64,000 bases of DNA from Cristatella mucedo (Eukaryota; Bryozoa; Phylactolaemata; Cristatellidae), in NCBI GenBank assembly GCA_009760855.2, contig WPIO01000259.1, forward strand, positions 93,501-157,500, in the 5' to 3' direction. The notes beneath the pieces were generated by a model. It worked only from the letters and a program-made list of their open reading frames with translations. It was not told where the DNA came from and made no database searches. Numbering within the stretch: the stretch's first letter is position 1; every line of letters begins with the position of its first letter. The position numbers were made by a program, and so were the translations under genes. Below, one piece after another: positions 23,950-35,165 of the stretch.

Positions 23950-24032
23950 GTTTGATTTAGCGCCCTCAGAGAACTCAATCTCTATCTAGGCACTTTACAG
24001 TTGCTGCAAAGAAAGCAGTGAGGTAGGAACAT
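23950..24032 (-). mobile_element. LINE family B, 3' tail fragment
   Basis: Minus-strand terminal hairpin segment (TAGCGCCCTCAGAGAACTCA to GGCACTTTACAG). Counterpart at 63592-63640. Confidence 0.75.
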
Positions 24033-24099
24033 ACGGTTGATGCGATACCGCGGTAATTAATCAGCTACATTTCGACGCCCCCGCTGCCGGTAGGGATGT

Positions 24100-24566
24100 G
24101 CCGATACGAACAAGGAGTAGTTGGATATACGAAGTAGATCGATGTACCGTGCGAGGAATTCCTGCCTTCACCGTGGAAGCGGAGCCCTAGTTCTCCAGTC
24201 GGGTTGTAGGTTTCCATTCGGACTCCGTCCTGATTGGGTCGTTCTCAACAATAGATGTAACGAGCGTTCTTGCTGTGACGCATTTCCCACGCAAGAGTGC
24301 TTCTGCTGCAGAGAGCCTGCAAAGAATGTGGAGAAAAAACTTAGCTACACGCACAGCGGAACTGTGCGCTGGGGAATAAAGCTCAGTAAAATCCCCTATT
24401 CGTTCGCGTTTCGCTTTCCTATTCATGCTGCGAACTCACGGCCCGCCTTAGTAACGGTAAGTAGGTTGGCATTAGAAACTCTTCTTCGCGTGACCACCTC
24501 TTTTTCGCATTCTGCTGCATGTTAAGCCGCTGGGTAGGCGGCAGATTACGCCTACTTCCGCCGTTA
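24100..24566 (+). mobile_element. dispersed LTR-like repeat R, partial
   Basis: Covers the 3' half of repeat R: the GGAATTCCTGCC and CGGAGCCCTAGTTCTCC segments, AATAAA near 24376, the GTAACGGTAAGTAGG segment and a CCGCCGTTAC end at about 24566. Confidence 0.65.
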
Positions 24567-26562
24567 CATCGATTCGTGCTCGTGATTTCCCTTTTCTGCG
24601 CTGCGGTCTACTACGATAGTGTATACGTAGCTTTATAGGATGCGACCGCTCGCGTGAGATAGCAGCAGCAGCGTCCGGTAAGAGAACATTAATTCATTTG
24701 TATATCATCGGCGTGAAGGCCCGTGTCAAAAGCTCTTAGACGATCCGAAGATAAACAGTTCCGGTGGACTGCCGTGCCATCCAGGCAACTCACGGTTGCA
24801 GACACTGCTTCCGGGGCACCCGTAGGTCAACAGGTGCTCTACCAGCTCTAACCCATTCCCCCAGCCCCGCTGAAAGGCTGCGGGTCAGCGTATCTCGAAT
24901 TTTTTTATATATTTAATACTATTTATATTTAAATCAAAATGGTTAGCCTATCTAAAAGTATTCCTTTGCTACAAAAGCTGCAATGCAATCACACCAAGAG
25001 GGGTGGGAAATCCCGTCGTTCTGTGTAGGTTTCGGAAGCTGTGACCGCCGTTTTCTCGCAAGCTGTGACTTTTGCGATGAATCATTGTTTATAGAGGTTC
25101 CATTGAAGTAAGTGGATAGATTTCCGACAGTATATTTTATAGATCGTCAGTCTGTGCGTGTCCAAGTCTGCTGGTTGAACTGACCTTCCTTAAACGGGCG
25201 TTAGCATGCATTTCTAGTAGTGGGTTGGTCGTGGGGCGTTCAGCTGGGCGTTTGGCGTAACTGAATGCAAAGTCCGGGATTAGTGGGAGAGCTCTAAGAT
25301 TTCGCGACTGACGGGTAGATTGAAAGGCTTGATTTAGGAGCATATTTTCCAAACAGTGAGCTGGTGGGCGCCTGCTTTTATGGGGTTACCAACTCCATAA
25401 GACTGTACTTCCGGCTTGTAGCTGACTCTGTTCAAACCCATCAAACGTGTACGTAGGTGTAAGGTGGTCTCACTCCACCACCCGGGTCGTGGGTTTGAGT
25501 CTTGTTGCAAGAAATTCTGTGTGGCCCACTGCAAGCAGGACATATAGCCACTAGGTTTTTCTATCGCCACGTCCATTATGCTGTTGCATCAGCTAAGGTT
25601 TAACGTTTTACTCCTCACTTAGATATAGGTGTGGAGAATACCTGACTTAGAAGAACACACCTGCACCTCGGATAGAGATATAGCAGATCTGAGTCGGGCT
25701 TATTAAGAATTTATTTAGTCTGTGCTTGGGCCTGTAATTACTCTATGAATCTCTGTGAAGTCATCACCACAGCATAACAATCACCAGAAAGAAGGACTTT
25801 TACGTTGAACACGACGTTGAGGCTATCCGTTAGATTAGTTCTGCTGGATCAAATGCAGTTTTTAGTATTATTCATCAAGTCCGTCTTGACTACCAGCGTA
25901 TATGCTGCTTATGTGCAAGCCTTACTGGAGCACTTGTCAGCCTGCCCGGACAGTCCTGGCACAGAGTGCTTTAGGTCTGTGGCTAATTATAGAGCTTATG
26001 TGGCTAAAGGTCAACCGGTGATCTTTAATGTGTAAATCACCCTAACGTTTATCATCCAATATTTGTTTTCCCACAAATTAATTCTCCTGCCACTGTAGTC
26101 GCCAAAATCAAGCCAGGCTTTTACTCTCCTCATGCCTGTCTGGTCGTCAAGAAAAGACTAAGCTACAATTTCTATACAGATGGCATACTACCTCAACTGA
26201 TCACGTTTTACTTTTAGCACCTGTAATGCCACTTTCCTTGTAAGCTGCAATGTCCCTTGCAGTCTCTCTGCTGTGGCGTCTGGTTATCCTGTTCCAGAAT
26301 GACTTTCAACCGTGCTATGCGCGAGTGTTATTATTGTTATTATTATTATTATTTACATTAGCAGCCAGTTTCACAGTTTAAAAAAGTGGCAACTCCCCCA
26401 AAAAGTACCAGGTCTAATCCGTCCCGTATACTTGGAATTTTTTGAAGGTCAGTTATAGAGATTTTATCTTTTTCCTACTCTCTGATTAAAACCGACCTCC
26501 TGTGCACAGCTTGTATAGCTGCTCTATGAGCCTGGCGTTGTTGTACCTTTTAAAGGTGTACC
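24567..26562. other. intergenic upstream of the TRIM-like gene
   Basis: 24815-25128 is shared with the last 300 bases of the window (63690-64000), so the segmental duplication extends at least to there. After that the sequence is unique. At about 25445-25560 a tRNA-like stretch (GTGGGTTTGAGTCTTGTTGC) suggests another SINE. An ATT run lies at 26327-26353. No other gene recognised. Confidence 0.5.
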
Positions 26563-27667
26563 ATGGCACAAGAGCTTCCAATTCAACGACATGCATCAAT
26601 GGATGAACGCCTGCTGTCTTGCATCGCCTGCGGACAAATTGCTGAGGAGCCTCTGCTGCTGAGCTGCCTGCACAGCTGCTGCAATGGCTGCGCCGACCGT
26701 GCTGCCACAGCAGAGAGCTCAATGAGCTCAATGAGCGTTTGCTGTACAGCTTGTGGCGTACCCACCGACATCAGCAAAGGAAAGCATCGCAACGGTTTTA
26801 TTGCCGAGTGTGTGAGTCGTTTTAAAACCCTGAAAGATGCTGACAAGTGCAGCCTGTGCATGGAGGATGGAAGCCCTGATGAGCCAGCAGACGTCTGGTG
26901 CAAGCAGTGCCAGAAATCCTTGTGTTCAGCCTGCTTACCTGGTCACAACCGATACAACAAGAGTCATGTGACCAATGAGCTTCCACAGATCACGAGCTGG
27001 AGTCAAGTACTTGAGGCCGCAGGGCAGCAGCTGTGCCTGCAGCACCAGAAGCCACTGGATTTCCTCTGCTTGACTTGCAAGAAAGCCAAGTGCCCCGACT
27101 GTAGCAAGCAGTGTGAGGTCTCAGGTCACTCTTTGCCGCAGCATCTGAAAGGACCAACAGCCGAAACTTTCTTGAAGGACACGAGAGAAAGCATACAGCC
27201 TCTGCTTGAGCATTTGAATGTCAATTCGTCCAAGCTCTTACAGCCCATGAATCTGGTCAAAGACGTCCAATCGGCTCGTGCCATCCATTTGGACATGATT
27301 AAGACCCGGAAGAAGTATACGGTGGATGCTGTGACCAAAGCCTTTGATAATTGTGAGAGAAAAGTCAAGGACTGCTACGACCAGCTCGAGGTTAGCGCTG
27401 CCACCGTGCAAGGCCTGGCTGAACAGCTGCACCAGTCTGTGCAGCACGCATCGACATACATCAGCAGCCTCACGGCTGCATCATGCGATCCTGATTTCCT
27501 AGACCAGCACGTGACCTTGCAGTCACGCCTCGAAGTGCTTTCTAAGCAGCTGGAGAGGTTCAGAGATATACCGGCGGCTGACACGTTGGTATCACTGAGT
27601 GGATCTCTGCCTGAGGACTTGGATATGGTGGTCACCTCGTGGATGGGAACTGCAAAGCTAACCACAG
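26563..27667 (+). CDS. TRIM-like RING/B-box/coiled-coil protein, exon 1
   Basis: Codes for 368 residues plus one base. The ATG at 26563 has an excellent Kozak context (ACCATGG). A C3HC4 RING finger uses Cys20, Cys23, Cys35, His37, Cys40, Cys43, Cys61 and Cys64, the fold of ubiquitin E3 ligases. Two B-boxes follow (about residues 93-140 and 154-195), then a long coiled coil (about 200-345). The order RING, B-box 1, B-box 2, coiled coil defines the TRIM family. The frame runs on to 27720, but a GT donor after ACCACAG at 27668 fits the reading frame of a second exon at 30838. TRIM proteins of this form act in ubiquitylation, but the target cannot be inferred. Confidence 0.88.
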
Positions 27668-28599
27668 GTAGCTGCCTACGAAGCAATGCAGCCCGTGCAT
27701 GGCCTAGCTCAATGTGCTGATACGCGAACCTTTCCGACATTCCGAAGTTGCAGCCCTCGGCGCATTTGTCCTTGTAGACTGTCTTGGCCAACTCATTGAC
27801 AACGTTAGTGTCTCTAAGGATGGTGCTAGAGCTGGTGACGTGGAAGGTGAGCTCACATTTTAGGACACATTGCCAATCTATGACTTTCTGCTGCCGAGCC
27901 ACTAGCTTGCATGCCGCATTTTCCTGCGTTATGGTCAGAGTTGCTTGATGTATATGTCCGCAAGGTCTTGAACTAAAGGCTCAACACCTAGCAACAGCTA
28001 TTGCAATACATTCAAGTAGGAACTGTTTAGGCAAGTAACAGATCGGAATATACAGTGTATTTATAAACCCAGCGAGAGCTCTTACCTAAAGTGCAAGCAA
28101 TGTTTCCGGAGAATGAAGTGTACATTTAGCAGTTTAAATTTTGGATATTCTTTTCTGAAGTTTGTCTATTTGACTTATAAAAAATCATTGACCAACTTGA
28201 AAACACGAAATCCTGTACGTTAGTAATTTAGCTTTCCCTAATGGTAATACTTCGATCTGTTCCCATTTTCGTTTTATCACTGGCTTAGGGCTTCCATGCT
28301 GCCATAACCGAAGATCTTCTCCACTTTGCTGATGCCGTCATAGCAAGTGATTGTGCTAGCATCGTCATGTTCTCGGTGCTGCTACACGTGTCAGCAGCAT
28401 TTCACTCCATCGATTATAGGACCAGCTACTAGCCATAGATAGTGGCAGCTTTAATGGGCGTCTAAGTGGTTCAATTTATTCTATTGTTATAAGACCAGTG
28501 TTCATCTTCTAATAGCAACTAACAGTCAGGTTCATGAGTTCCTGGGTGGTTCTAGTCATACCTTTCCGATCGCATTCGCTCCTGCCTCCGATACTTATT

Positions 28600-29218
28600 A
28601 ATGTTTGCAAGCCACTGTAAGCTGCTGGCAGGTGGTCTCGGCATAACGATTTGTCGGTGCGAGCTAGATGTCGTTGGCGTGTGTGGAGTCCTAGTTCTCC
28701 GGTTAGGGTTTAGGCTCCAGTTTGAGCTCCTTCAAATTGGGTCGTTCCCCAGTATTGATGTAAGTAGCATAAGTGTGGAGACGTGTTTCCTCCGCAAGAG
28801 TGCTTGAGGTGGCGTGTGCGGAGTATTCCTGCCGCACTGGTGGAAACCAAGTCCTAGTTCTCCGGTTAGAGTTTAGGCTCCGGTTCGCGCCCAGTGTGGA
28901 GAAGTATTCCCTCCGGAAGAGTGTTGGTGCTGTTGAGAACGTCCGAGGAGTTCGGAAATAATACTGAGCTAGACGCTCAGCAATTTTGTGTGCTTGCGAA
29001 TAAAGTTCAGTGAAATCCCCAATGTGTGTGTCTCGCTTCCCAATTCACGCCACAGACTCACGACCCCCTTTAGTAACGGTAAGCAGGTCGGCGCCAGAAA
29101 CGCTCGTTTCATGGCGGCCAGCTTATTGCACGTTGGCGTGAACCAAACGGCATTAGGCTCTAGGCTATGCCGCTAGGTAAGCGGCAGGTCAAGCCTACCC
29201 AGCCGAGCCTTCGGCGTT

Positions 29219-29220
<2 letters not shown>
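28600..29220 (+). mobile_element. dispersed LTR-like repeat R, partial
   Basis: Contains two imperfect tandem sub-repeats (CCTAGTTCTCCGGTTAG near 28690 and again near 28853), AATAAA near 28999, the GTAACGGTAAGCAGG segment followed by TCGGCGCCAGAAACGCTCG (about 29074-29109), and the terminal CCTTCGGCGTTAC. It lies in the predicted intron, same strand as the gene. Broken or partial; no internal coding part seen. Confidence 0.65.
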
Positions 29221-29384
<164 letters not shown>

Positions 29385-29458
29385 TCCTTTGTCTGCCACT
29401 AGAAGATGTGTGGTTCAGGTAGGCGTTACCTGGAGAGAGTTGGCCGTACAGGTATATA

Positions 29459-29570
29459 ATAATAATAATAATGTACTTGATAAAGCGCCCTCAGAGAACT
29501 TAATCTCTTTCTAGGCGCTTTACATTTGCTGCAAAGGGAAATGCAATTGGCAAGGAATATGGTAGCCAAT
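29459..29570 (-). mobile_element. LINE family B, short 3' insertion
   Basis: AAT tail at 29459-29472, hairpin arms GCGCCC and GGCGCT, and the start of the 3' UTR, on the minus strand. Confidence 0.85.
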
Positions 29571-29864
29571 GGTTGCTATAAGCTCATTCACACTGTCTAA
29601 ACGATTTTCTTAAATAAGTTGACCTTTACTGCTGCCCTGAGTCTGATCCTAAGTGTACAGTGCTCTTAATTTACGAAACAGGTCTGCGATTGCGGTCCTG
29701 AAACCGGCAATTCTCTGTTGCCAACTGAAAGTGGGAACAGCCACCCAAATACTTTGAAGTTATGCAATCATCCTATAGGTCTTTGTCTTACAGCACAAAA
29801 AAGCATCAATCAGAATTGGTTTTGACATTACTCCTCCCCACGTCGACTTCATTCGTCAGTTACT

Positions 29865-30130
29865 GATCAGGTGCTGAAAGTGGCGTTTATATCACTGTTA
29901 TAGCAATGCCGGACTGTTTGAAAGGATGTGCCATATTCGGCAGCAGGAGAAAAAATGTTACTGCATAAAAGTGTGGAGTTAAAGAGCGAGTGTCGCAATG
30001 CATGTACGGCCTTGAATGAGTATGTGAACCCAAACACAGTACGCATGACAATGCAGACTGAGTAAATGTGGCATGTTATTGGAGGCGAGAGCTTGTAAAA
30101 TTTGAGAGGGTCACTGGAAATCTCCATAGT
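29865..30130 (-). mobile_element. LINE A-like, diverged fragment
   Basis: The minus-strand frame includes NIFSPAAEYGTSFQ, equivalent to NDIYSPTADYGTSFS in LINE A, with low overall similarity. Probably an older subfamily. Confidence 0.6.
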
Positions 30131-30314
30131 TGTGCATTAAGGGACCAGTCTTCTTTGATGACAAATCATCAAATGAGCAGGCATTGAGGCCGTGGATTGG
30201 TTGTGTTGATTACTGAAGATCCGGCCAGTTTAGCAAAGCTACGTCACTCACCTTGTTCAGCTGTTGAGATTGAACTCAGCACTAAAAATTGGTGAGCTTT
30301 GTGCGGATAGATTT

Positions 30315-30640
30315 AAAGACTGAACCTCGGATCCTATGGAAACTGTGCCTTTAGTTCGTATGCTCCCAAAGCCTGTTGTCCATTCTCGCCTGGCGTCACG
30401 ACATCTCCTGACCACGTTCAGTAAGAAACTAAAAACGCACTTATATATCACAGCCTTTGGCAGTAGCATAACAGCCTTTAATTACACACTTACGCTGTGC
30501 ATGTCACCCCTAAACACATTTTTCTTGTTGTTTAGTGAGCATGCTACCACAAACCAATCGATCATGCTTCCTTTGCAGCAAATGTAAAGTGCCTTGAAAT
30601 ACATGTTCTCTGAGAGTGCTTTATCAAATGTATTATCATT
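30315..30640 (+). mobile_element. LINE family B, decayed 3' part
   Basis: Recognisable by TTTAGTTCGTATGCTCCCAA, GCAGCAAATGTAAAGTGCC and an ATTATCATTATT tail. Frame broken. Confidence 0.8.
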
Positions 30641-30837
30641 ATTCATCTTAACATAAGATCCAGCATCTTGCAACGGTACAGTCAAGCAACAAAAAGTCAT
30701 ACGAAACTTTATTGTATGAGCAAGATTTAAGCCGATCTTGTAAAACTACCTCTCGAGTAGCTCAGAGCACGAGCCTCTCTCGTCTCATGCAGCACTCTGC
30801 TGCTGCCTGAGTTCACACAAAGCAGCGTTTGTTGTAG

Positions 30838-31133
30838 CAGAGCAGCAGACAGTGCTGAACTTCGACCAGGCCTCCAGCAGCTTCCAGACGCCTGTCCAGT
30901 GCTACGACCTGTCTGTGACGTCAGAGGGGCATCTGCTGCTGGCTGCAGGGGAGCACGGCCTGAAGGAATACAGTCAGAGCGGCAGCGAGCTGAGCGTCTG
31001 GAAACCTGCGAGGCGGAGTAACGGAGGGAACGACTGGGTCAATGCAGTGCAGTCCCTGCAGGGCGGACGTGCAGCTGTAGCCTTGTACTACTCACAGCTC
31101 GTCCTGCTGCTCAGACGCAGCAGCTCTGATTAA
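30838..31133 (+). CDS. TRIM-like protein, exon 2, C-terminal beta-propeller start
   Basis: After the TTTGTTGTAG acceptor the frame runs 98 codons to a TAA at 31131. It reads CYDLSVTSEGHLLLAAG and similar, like the first blades of the NHL/WD-type beta-propellers found at the C-terminus of some TRIM proteins. A full propeller needs about 250-300 residues, so this one is cut short. The stop codon lies in the AAT-rich tail of a minus-strand LINE B that begins exactly at 31131. The host frame therefore probably went further before the insertion. Predicted total 466 residues. An alternative is a splice donor just before the insertion leading to further exons, which I could not find. Confidence 0.6.
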
Positions 31134-31225
31134 TAATGCACTCGATAAAGCGCCCTCAGAGAACTCAATCTCTTTCTAGGCGCTTTACACTTGCTTCAAA
31201 GGGAAACGCGATTGAATGATGTGTT
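31131..31225 (-). mobile_element. LINE family B tail that ends the TRIM-like frame
   Basis: TAATAATGCACTCGATAAAG, the hairpin region and GGCGCTTTACACTTGCT on the minus strand. It is only about 95 bases long, so it is a severely truncated insertion. Confidence 0.85.
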
Positions 31226-31307
31226 ATATCGTTGGTTTCTTCCGCTCATTTCTAGTGTTTATTAGAGTCTGTCTGAAACCCAGATGTAGCTGTTAAAGAT
31301 TCTTTTA

Positions 31308-31486
31308 ATAAAAATAAAATACTCGCTGATTTGGCAGCCTCTTTTGTACAGCTACGGAAGAGCCTTGATCACCAGCGCTTTCAGCGGCGATAAAGGATCG
31401 CCCACCGATGCAGGATTCGAACCCCCAACCTCGGGCCGAGGTCATGAAAAGCAACCACCTTACCCAGTGTGCCATTACGGCTCACC
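31308..31486 (-). mobile_element. tRNA-derived SINE, minus strand
   Basis: Full-length copy on the minus strand, with box B (reverse complement AGGATTCGAACCC near 31412), the CCTCGGGCCGAGG inverted repeat next to it and the tRNA-like head ending near 31486. Confidence 0.88.
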
Positions 31487-32437
31487 CTCGCCAGCGTTTC
31501 GCCGTTACCCAAAGGCGAAGGCTACGAGGACGAACCCACCACTTATCTTAGCCACGAGTGTGAATTCGTATTTTCATGAGGTAAATACAATTCTGTTTGT
31601 CAATTTGATCAACGCTGCTTTAAAATTTGAAGACGCTCAGCAGAGAGTTCTTTGAATTCCGAAGTTCGACAGAGCAGGTAGCTGCTGGTTCAGCATTAAA
31701 ACACTCAGCACTCCCATCGGTACGTAACGGAATCATGCGAATTCACTAATCGATCTTTCAGGTTTAACCTTCACCAATAAAGTCGCAAGAAACCAGCGAA
31801 GTAAAACGATGCTAAGTTAAGAGCCCTCGGCAACTATCCAGCACTTCTCAGCCGCCATGCGTCCAAATTTGTGTACATCCATGCTGCTCGTACAAGTAAG
31901 CCTGCCTTGGGCGAAATTTGTACCTGCAGCGTCGCAAGGAAGAGCTCGCAGCTGGGCGATCGGTCGAGCGTAAGTTCATCCGTCGCCTGGCTCTCGTCTT
32001 GAAGCTAAGCGAGATTGAGTCGACTGCCAAAGTGTCAAAAGTGTCGAAGTGTCAGCCGAAATATACTTGTCATGCGTTCGTGCACTACGTTTGTACCGAA
32101 GTAGGTTTTACCAAGTGTGTCTCTAGTCGGCTGGCGTGTATTGAAGCCAGCCGGGGCTGAGGTAGGAGAGACCATCCGGCTGAGTCTCGGGCCCTTGGAC
32201 TTATCTGGTTTTCTATCAATGGTTTTTTATCTCTAGGTTTTCCGATATCTACTTTTCCCGATATCTATGTTTTTCGATACTTGAAATCTGAAATGCAAGT
32301 TTATCCCTTCAAGTAAATCACAGCAATAGTTTGCCAAGCTTTATTCGATGAGTATTGCTACACATTTGCACGATTGCAGAAAAAACGCTTCAGAGCATTT
32401 GATAACCTGTATTTAAGTATCTGGGTCGGTGTCCTGA
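31487..32437. other. intergenic, no gene recognised
   Basis: A start codon in a strong Kozak context (GCCGCCATGC, ATG at 31857) followed after 13 codons by a consensus donor (CAAGTAAGC, GT at 31896) could be a first coding exon, but nothing downstream confirms it. Short repeats of the type GATATCTA near 32248-32272. Confidence 0.3.
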
Positions 32438-32767
32438 CCGACTACAGAACCGGACACAAAACCGGATGCAGAACCGGATGCAGCTCCGGATGATGAACCG
32501 GATTCAGCACCGGATACAGCACTGCATACAGTACCAGATGCAGCACCGGATACAGCAGCAAATGCAGCACCAGATACACCACCAGATGCAGCACCGGATA
32601 CAGCACCAGATGCAGAATCGGATGCAGCTCCGGATACAGTACTAAATGCAGCACCAGATACAGCACCGGATGCTGAACCCGATGCAGCACTTGATAGAGC
32701 AGGGGACGCAGCACCGGTGGCGGCACCGGATACAGAACCGGATACAGAGGATTCAGCACGCCAGTGA
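32438..32767 (+). repeat. 12-bp minisatellite with open frames
   Basis: About 25 imperfect units of GCACCGGATACA / GCACCAGATGCA. One + frame is open throughout (109 codons, 32438-32767) and reads as Ala/Glu-Pro-Asp-Thr/Ala repeats. It has no ATG. Other frames on both strands are also largely open because the unit is a multiple of three. It could be a repetitive acidic exon or plain satellite DNA. Confidence 0.85.
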
Positions 32768-33287
32768 TAATCTCGGCATGCAACCGAATGCCCTTAGAGC
32801 GCCTTCGGGGACGATAAAACCTGCAAGCTACGCCATTATGATCGACTGGCCTAGAGACTCCAGCGATGTTGACACACCGTTAGTGTCTCTGCGACCGCGA
32901 GGGCTGGTCTAGTCACCTGCGTGTGCCTCCGGCATTACCTGCTTGCAGACTGGCAGCTGTGCGCATGCCATTGTAGTCGATAATGTCGATGCATATGTCA
33001 CCGACGTCTTTGCCGCGATCACCGATTCAGAAAGGTCGTAAGTGATCAGCCTTCGACAGACTGGCAGAGCCGATCCTGTTGTGAATGTGCCTGTGGCCTG
33101 CTTGCGAGCCTGGCCGTGTTGGCAGTGCCTAGCCAGCTGCACTCACTATCTCCCTACCCATTGATGCACCCAGCAGACTTTTTTCCAAGGCGAGAGGCGT
33201 GTGTTGGGCCAGCCATGCTTTAAGGCTTGCACTTGTACTACCTTCCGAGATCGCTGCCATAGCCGGGGGAGGGCTAGGTATCCTGAG
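32768..33287. other. intergenic, no gene recognised
   Basis: No supportable gene. A GCGTGTGCCTCCGGCATTAC segment near 32921-32938 resembles the end of repeat R. Confidence 0.4.
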
Positions 33288-34089
33288 CGCGAGCGCCATC
33301 TGCTGGCCGTTCTCGTAGTCTTCAGGTCTCCTGTCAATGGCGCCAGCCGAGACGCCATCCGACGAACGTGGGCTAGCGAGAAGTCACAGCTCAGCATGGC
33401 CGTCGTCTTTCTCGTCCGCATGGTGGCTGACAACCGCACCACTTAAGCCGTCGGAGCCGAGGCTCTGCGAATCGGCGTCGTTTTGGTGGTCACCAACGTC
33501 GCCGACTCTTACGACCTTCTCACACTGAAATCGGTTGCGATTCTGAAATGGGCTACGACTTTCTGTCGGCAGGCGAGTTATCTTACAAAAGTGGAGGACG
33601 ACTTGTTCGTTTCACTGTCGCATTTGGTAGAGATCCTTCTCCACAATGAAAATTTGAAGCCCGTGATTATCGGCAATCTACTCAGAGTTAGCTATTCGGT
33701 AACTAACAGGCCGGGTCACAAATGGGAGAATCCGTATTACTTGAAGTGCTACGGTTTCATATACCAGCCTTTCGTCAGCTGACCGATCTAGGCGACGTCG
33801 ATGAATATCGTGCCAGAATTGTTCGACGCCTCACAATCGGAGCCCTTCCTTCGATCGAATGGAAGACGTCTTGGTTACGGGAATTTGTACCAGGAAAATA
33901 GGCAACGTCACGCACGTTGGACATCGCGGTTTCCTGCAGTCCAAGAATGCTGCCAGCTCCTTCCTCGACAAGAACATGGCGGCTGCTCATCAGCTCCGCC
34001 CATCAGACATGCTGGCTCATTGGTCGCAGCTGCTGCTGCAGCCATGCGTTCCACCCTCTAACGGTTCAGTCGTGGGGCCGAGCCGCTAG
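33288..34089 (+). pseudogene. GT31 glycosyltransferase A', broken 5'-truncated copy
   Basis: Matches gene A (3793-4947) from its residue about 120 to the stop codon, and on into the 3' flank to about 34120. The cytoplasmic tail, signal anchor and stem are absent. The part present has an in-frame TAA at 33444-33446, a TGA near 33780, a TAG a few codons later, and a 4-base duplication (CCTTCCTT for CCTT) near 33848 that changes the frame. The DxD region is changed to KVEDD. RDAIRRTW and EDVLVTG are still readable. With no anchor and several stops it cannot make an enzyme. Confidence 0.92.
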
Positions 34090-34271
34090 CCGAGCAACAC
34101 TAGGTGGCGGTGGTGCACTAAAGCAGCAGCGGCCCCTGGCGCTCATCTAGGGATGACTGTACAGTTCTGTACTCTCGTTCTTCATTAATTGTTCTGATAT
34201 ACCTTTGTCTATAGCTAGGTTTGCTATACAGTTGGTTTAGTTCTTAACGTGTCGGTGGCTGTACGTCATGT

Positions 34272-35165
34272 TTTAGTAACGCCGAAGGCTCGGCGTAGTA
34301 GGCTTGACCTGCTGCTTACCTAGCTGCATAGCCTAGCGCCTAATGCCGTTCGGTGCGCGCCTACGCGAAATAAGCTGGCCGCCACGAAACGAGCGTTTCT
34401 GGCGCCGTCCTGCTTACCGTTACTAAAGGGGGTCGTAAGTCCGCGGCGTGAATTAATAAGACAGACTGATTGAGGATTTTCCTGAGCTTTATTCGCAAGC
34501 GCACGAAGTCTCTGCGCGTCTAGCTCAGTTTTATCTCAATACTCCTGGCACGCTCTCAACAGCACTAACACTCTTACGGAGGGAATACTTCTCCACACTG
34601 AAGCTCATTACGTCTACAGTGGGGAACGACGCAAATAGACGGAGCCCGAAGCGGAGCCTAAACCCTAACCGGAGAGCTGGGACTCCATCGTTTTCACCCG
34701 TGCGGCAGGAATACTCCACACACGCCACCTCAAGCACTCTTGCGGAGGAAATACGTCTCCACACTTAAGCTACTTACGCCTATAATGGGGAACGACCCAA
34801 ATAGACTGAGCTCGAACCAGAGAACTAGGAATCCGTTTCCACCTTGCGGCAGGAACACTCCACACTCGCCAACTACGTCTAGCTCGCACCGGCAAACCCT
34901 TATGCCGAGATCGCTTGCGAGCGCACACACACAGAACACAAAAGAAACACAAAATGCCAGCTCGGGCGCGATACGACCGTATTCGGTGGATTCCACCGAA
35001 CCCTCCTAGCGCTGTCTTGTCCTGTTCCGTCCATCGCCAGCGGACAGCCCGCCCTCCTCCCTCGCTTTCAAAGAAACGAGTCCGACGGCGTCGAAGCGCC
35101 GAGCCGGACCAAAGACAGAAGACAAAAGAACCAAGAGCGAGCGTCGCTCGACTGTTAAATACTTA
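34272..35165 (-). mobile_element. dispersed LTR-like repeat R, longest copy
   Basis: On the minus strand from 35165 to 34272: a 5' part with TATTTAA, a middle with two tandem copies of a module of about 190 bases (CCTGCCGC ... TTCCTCCGCAAGAGTG), an AATAAA signal (near 34490), then TTTAGTAACGGTAAGCAGG, a GGCGCCAGAAACG primer-binding-site-like motif and the CCTTCGGCGTTAC terminus at 34272. This looks like an LTR followed by a short leader, but no internal coding region is attached, so it is at most a solo or miniature form. Confidence 0.6.

Noticed and set aside
27375-27902. 175-residue minus-strand frame at the end of TRIM exon 1
   Set aside because: It is antisense to the well-supported coiled-coil coding region and has no family features.
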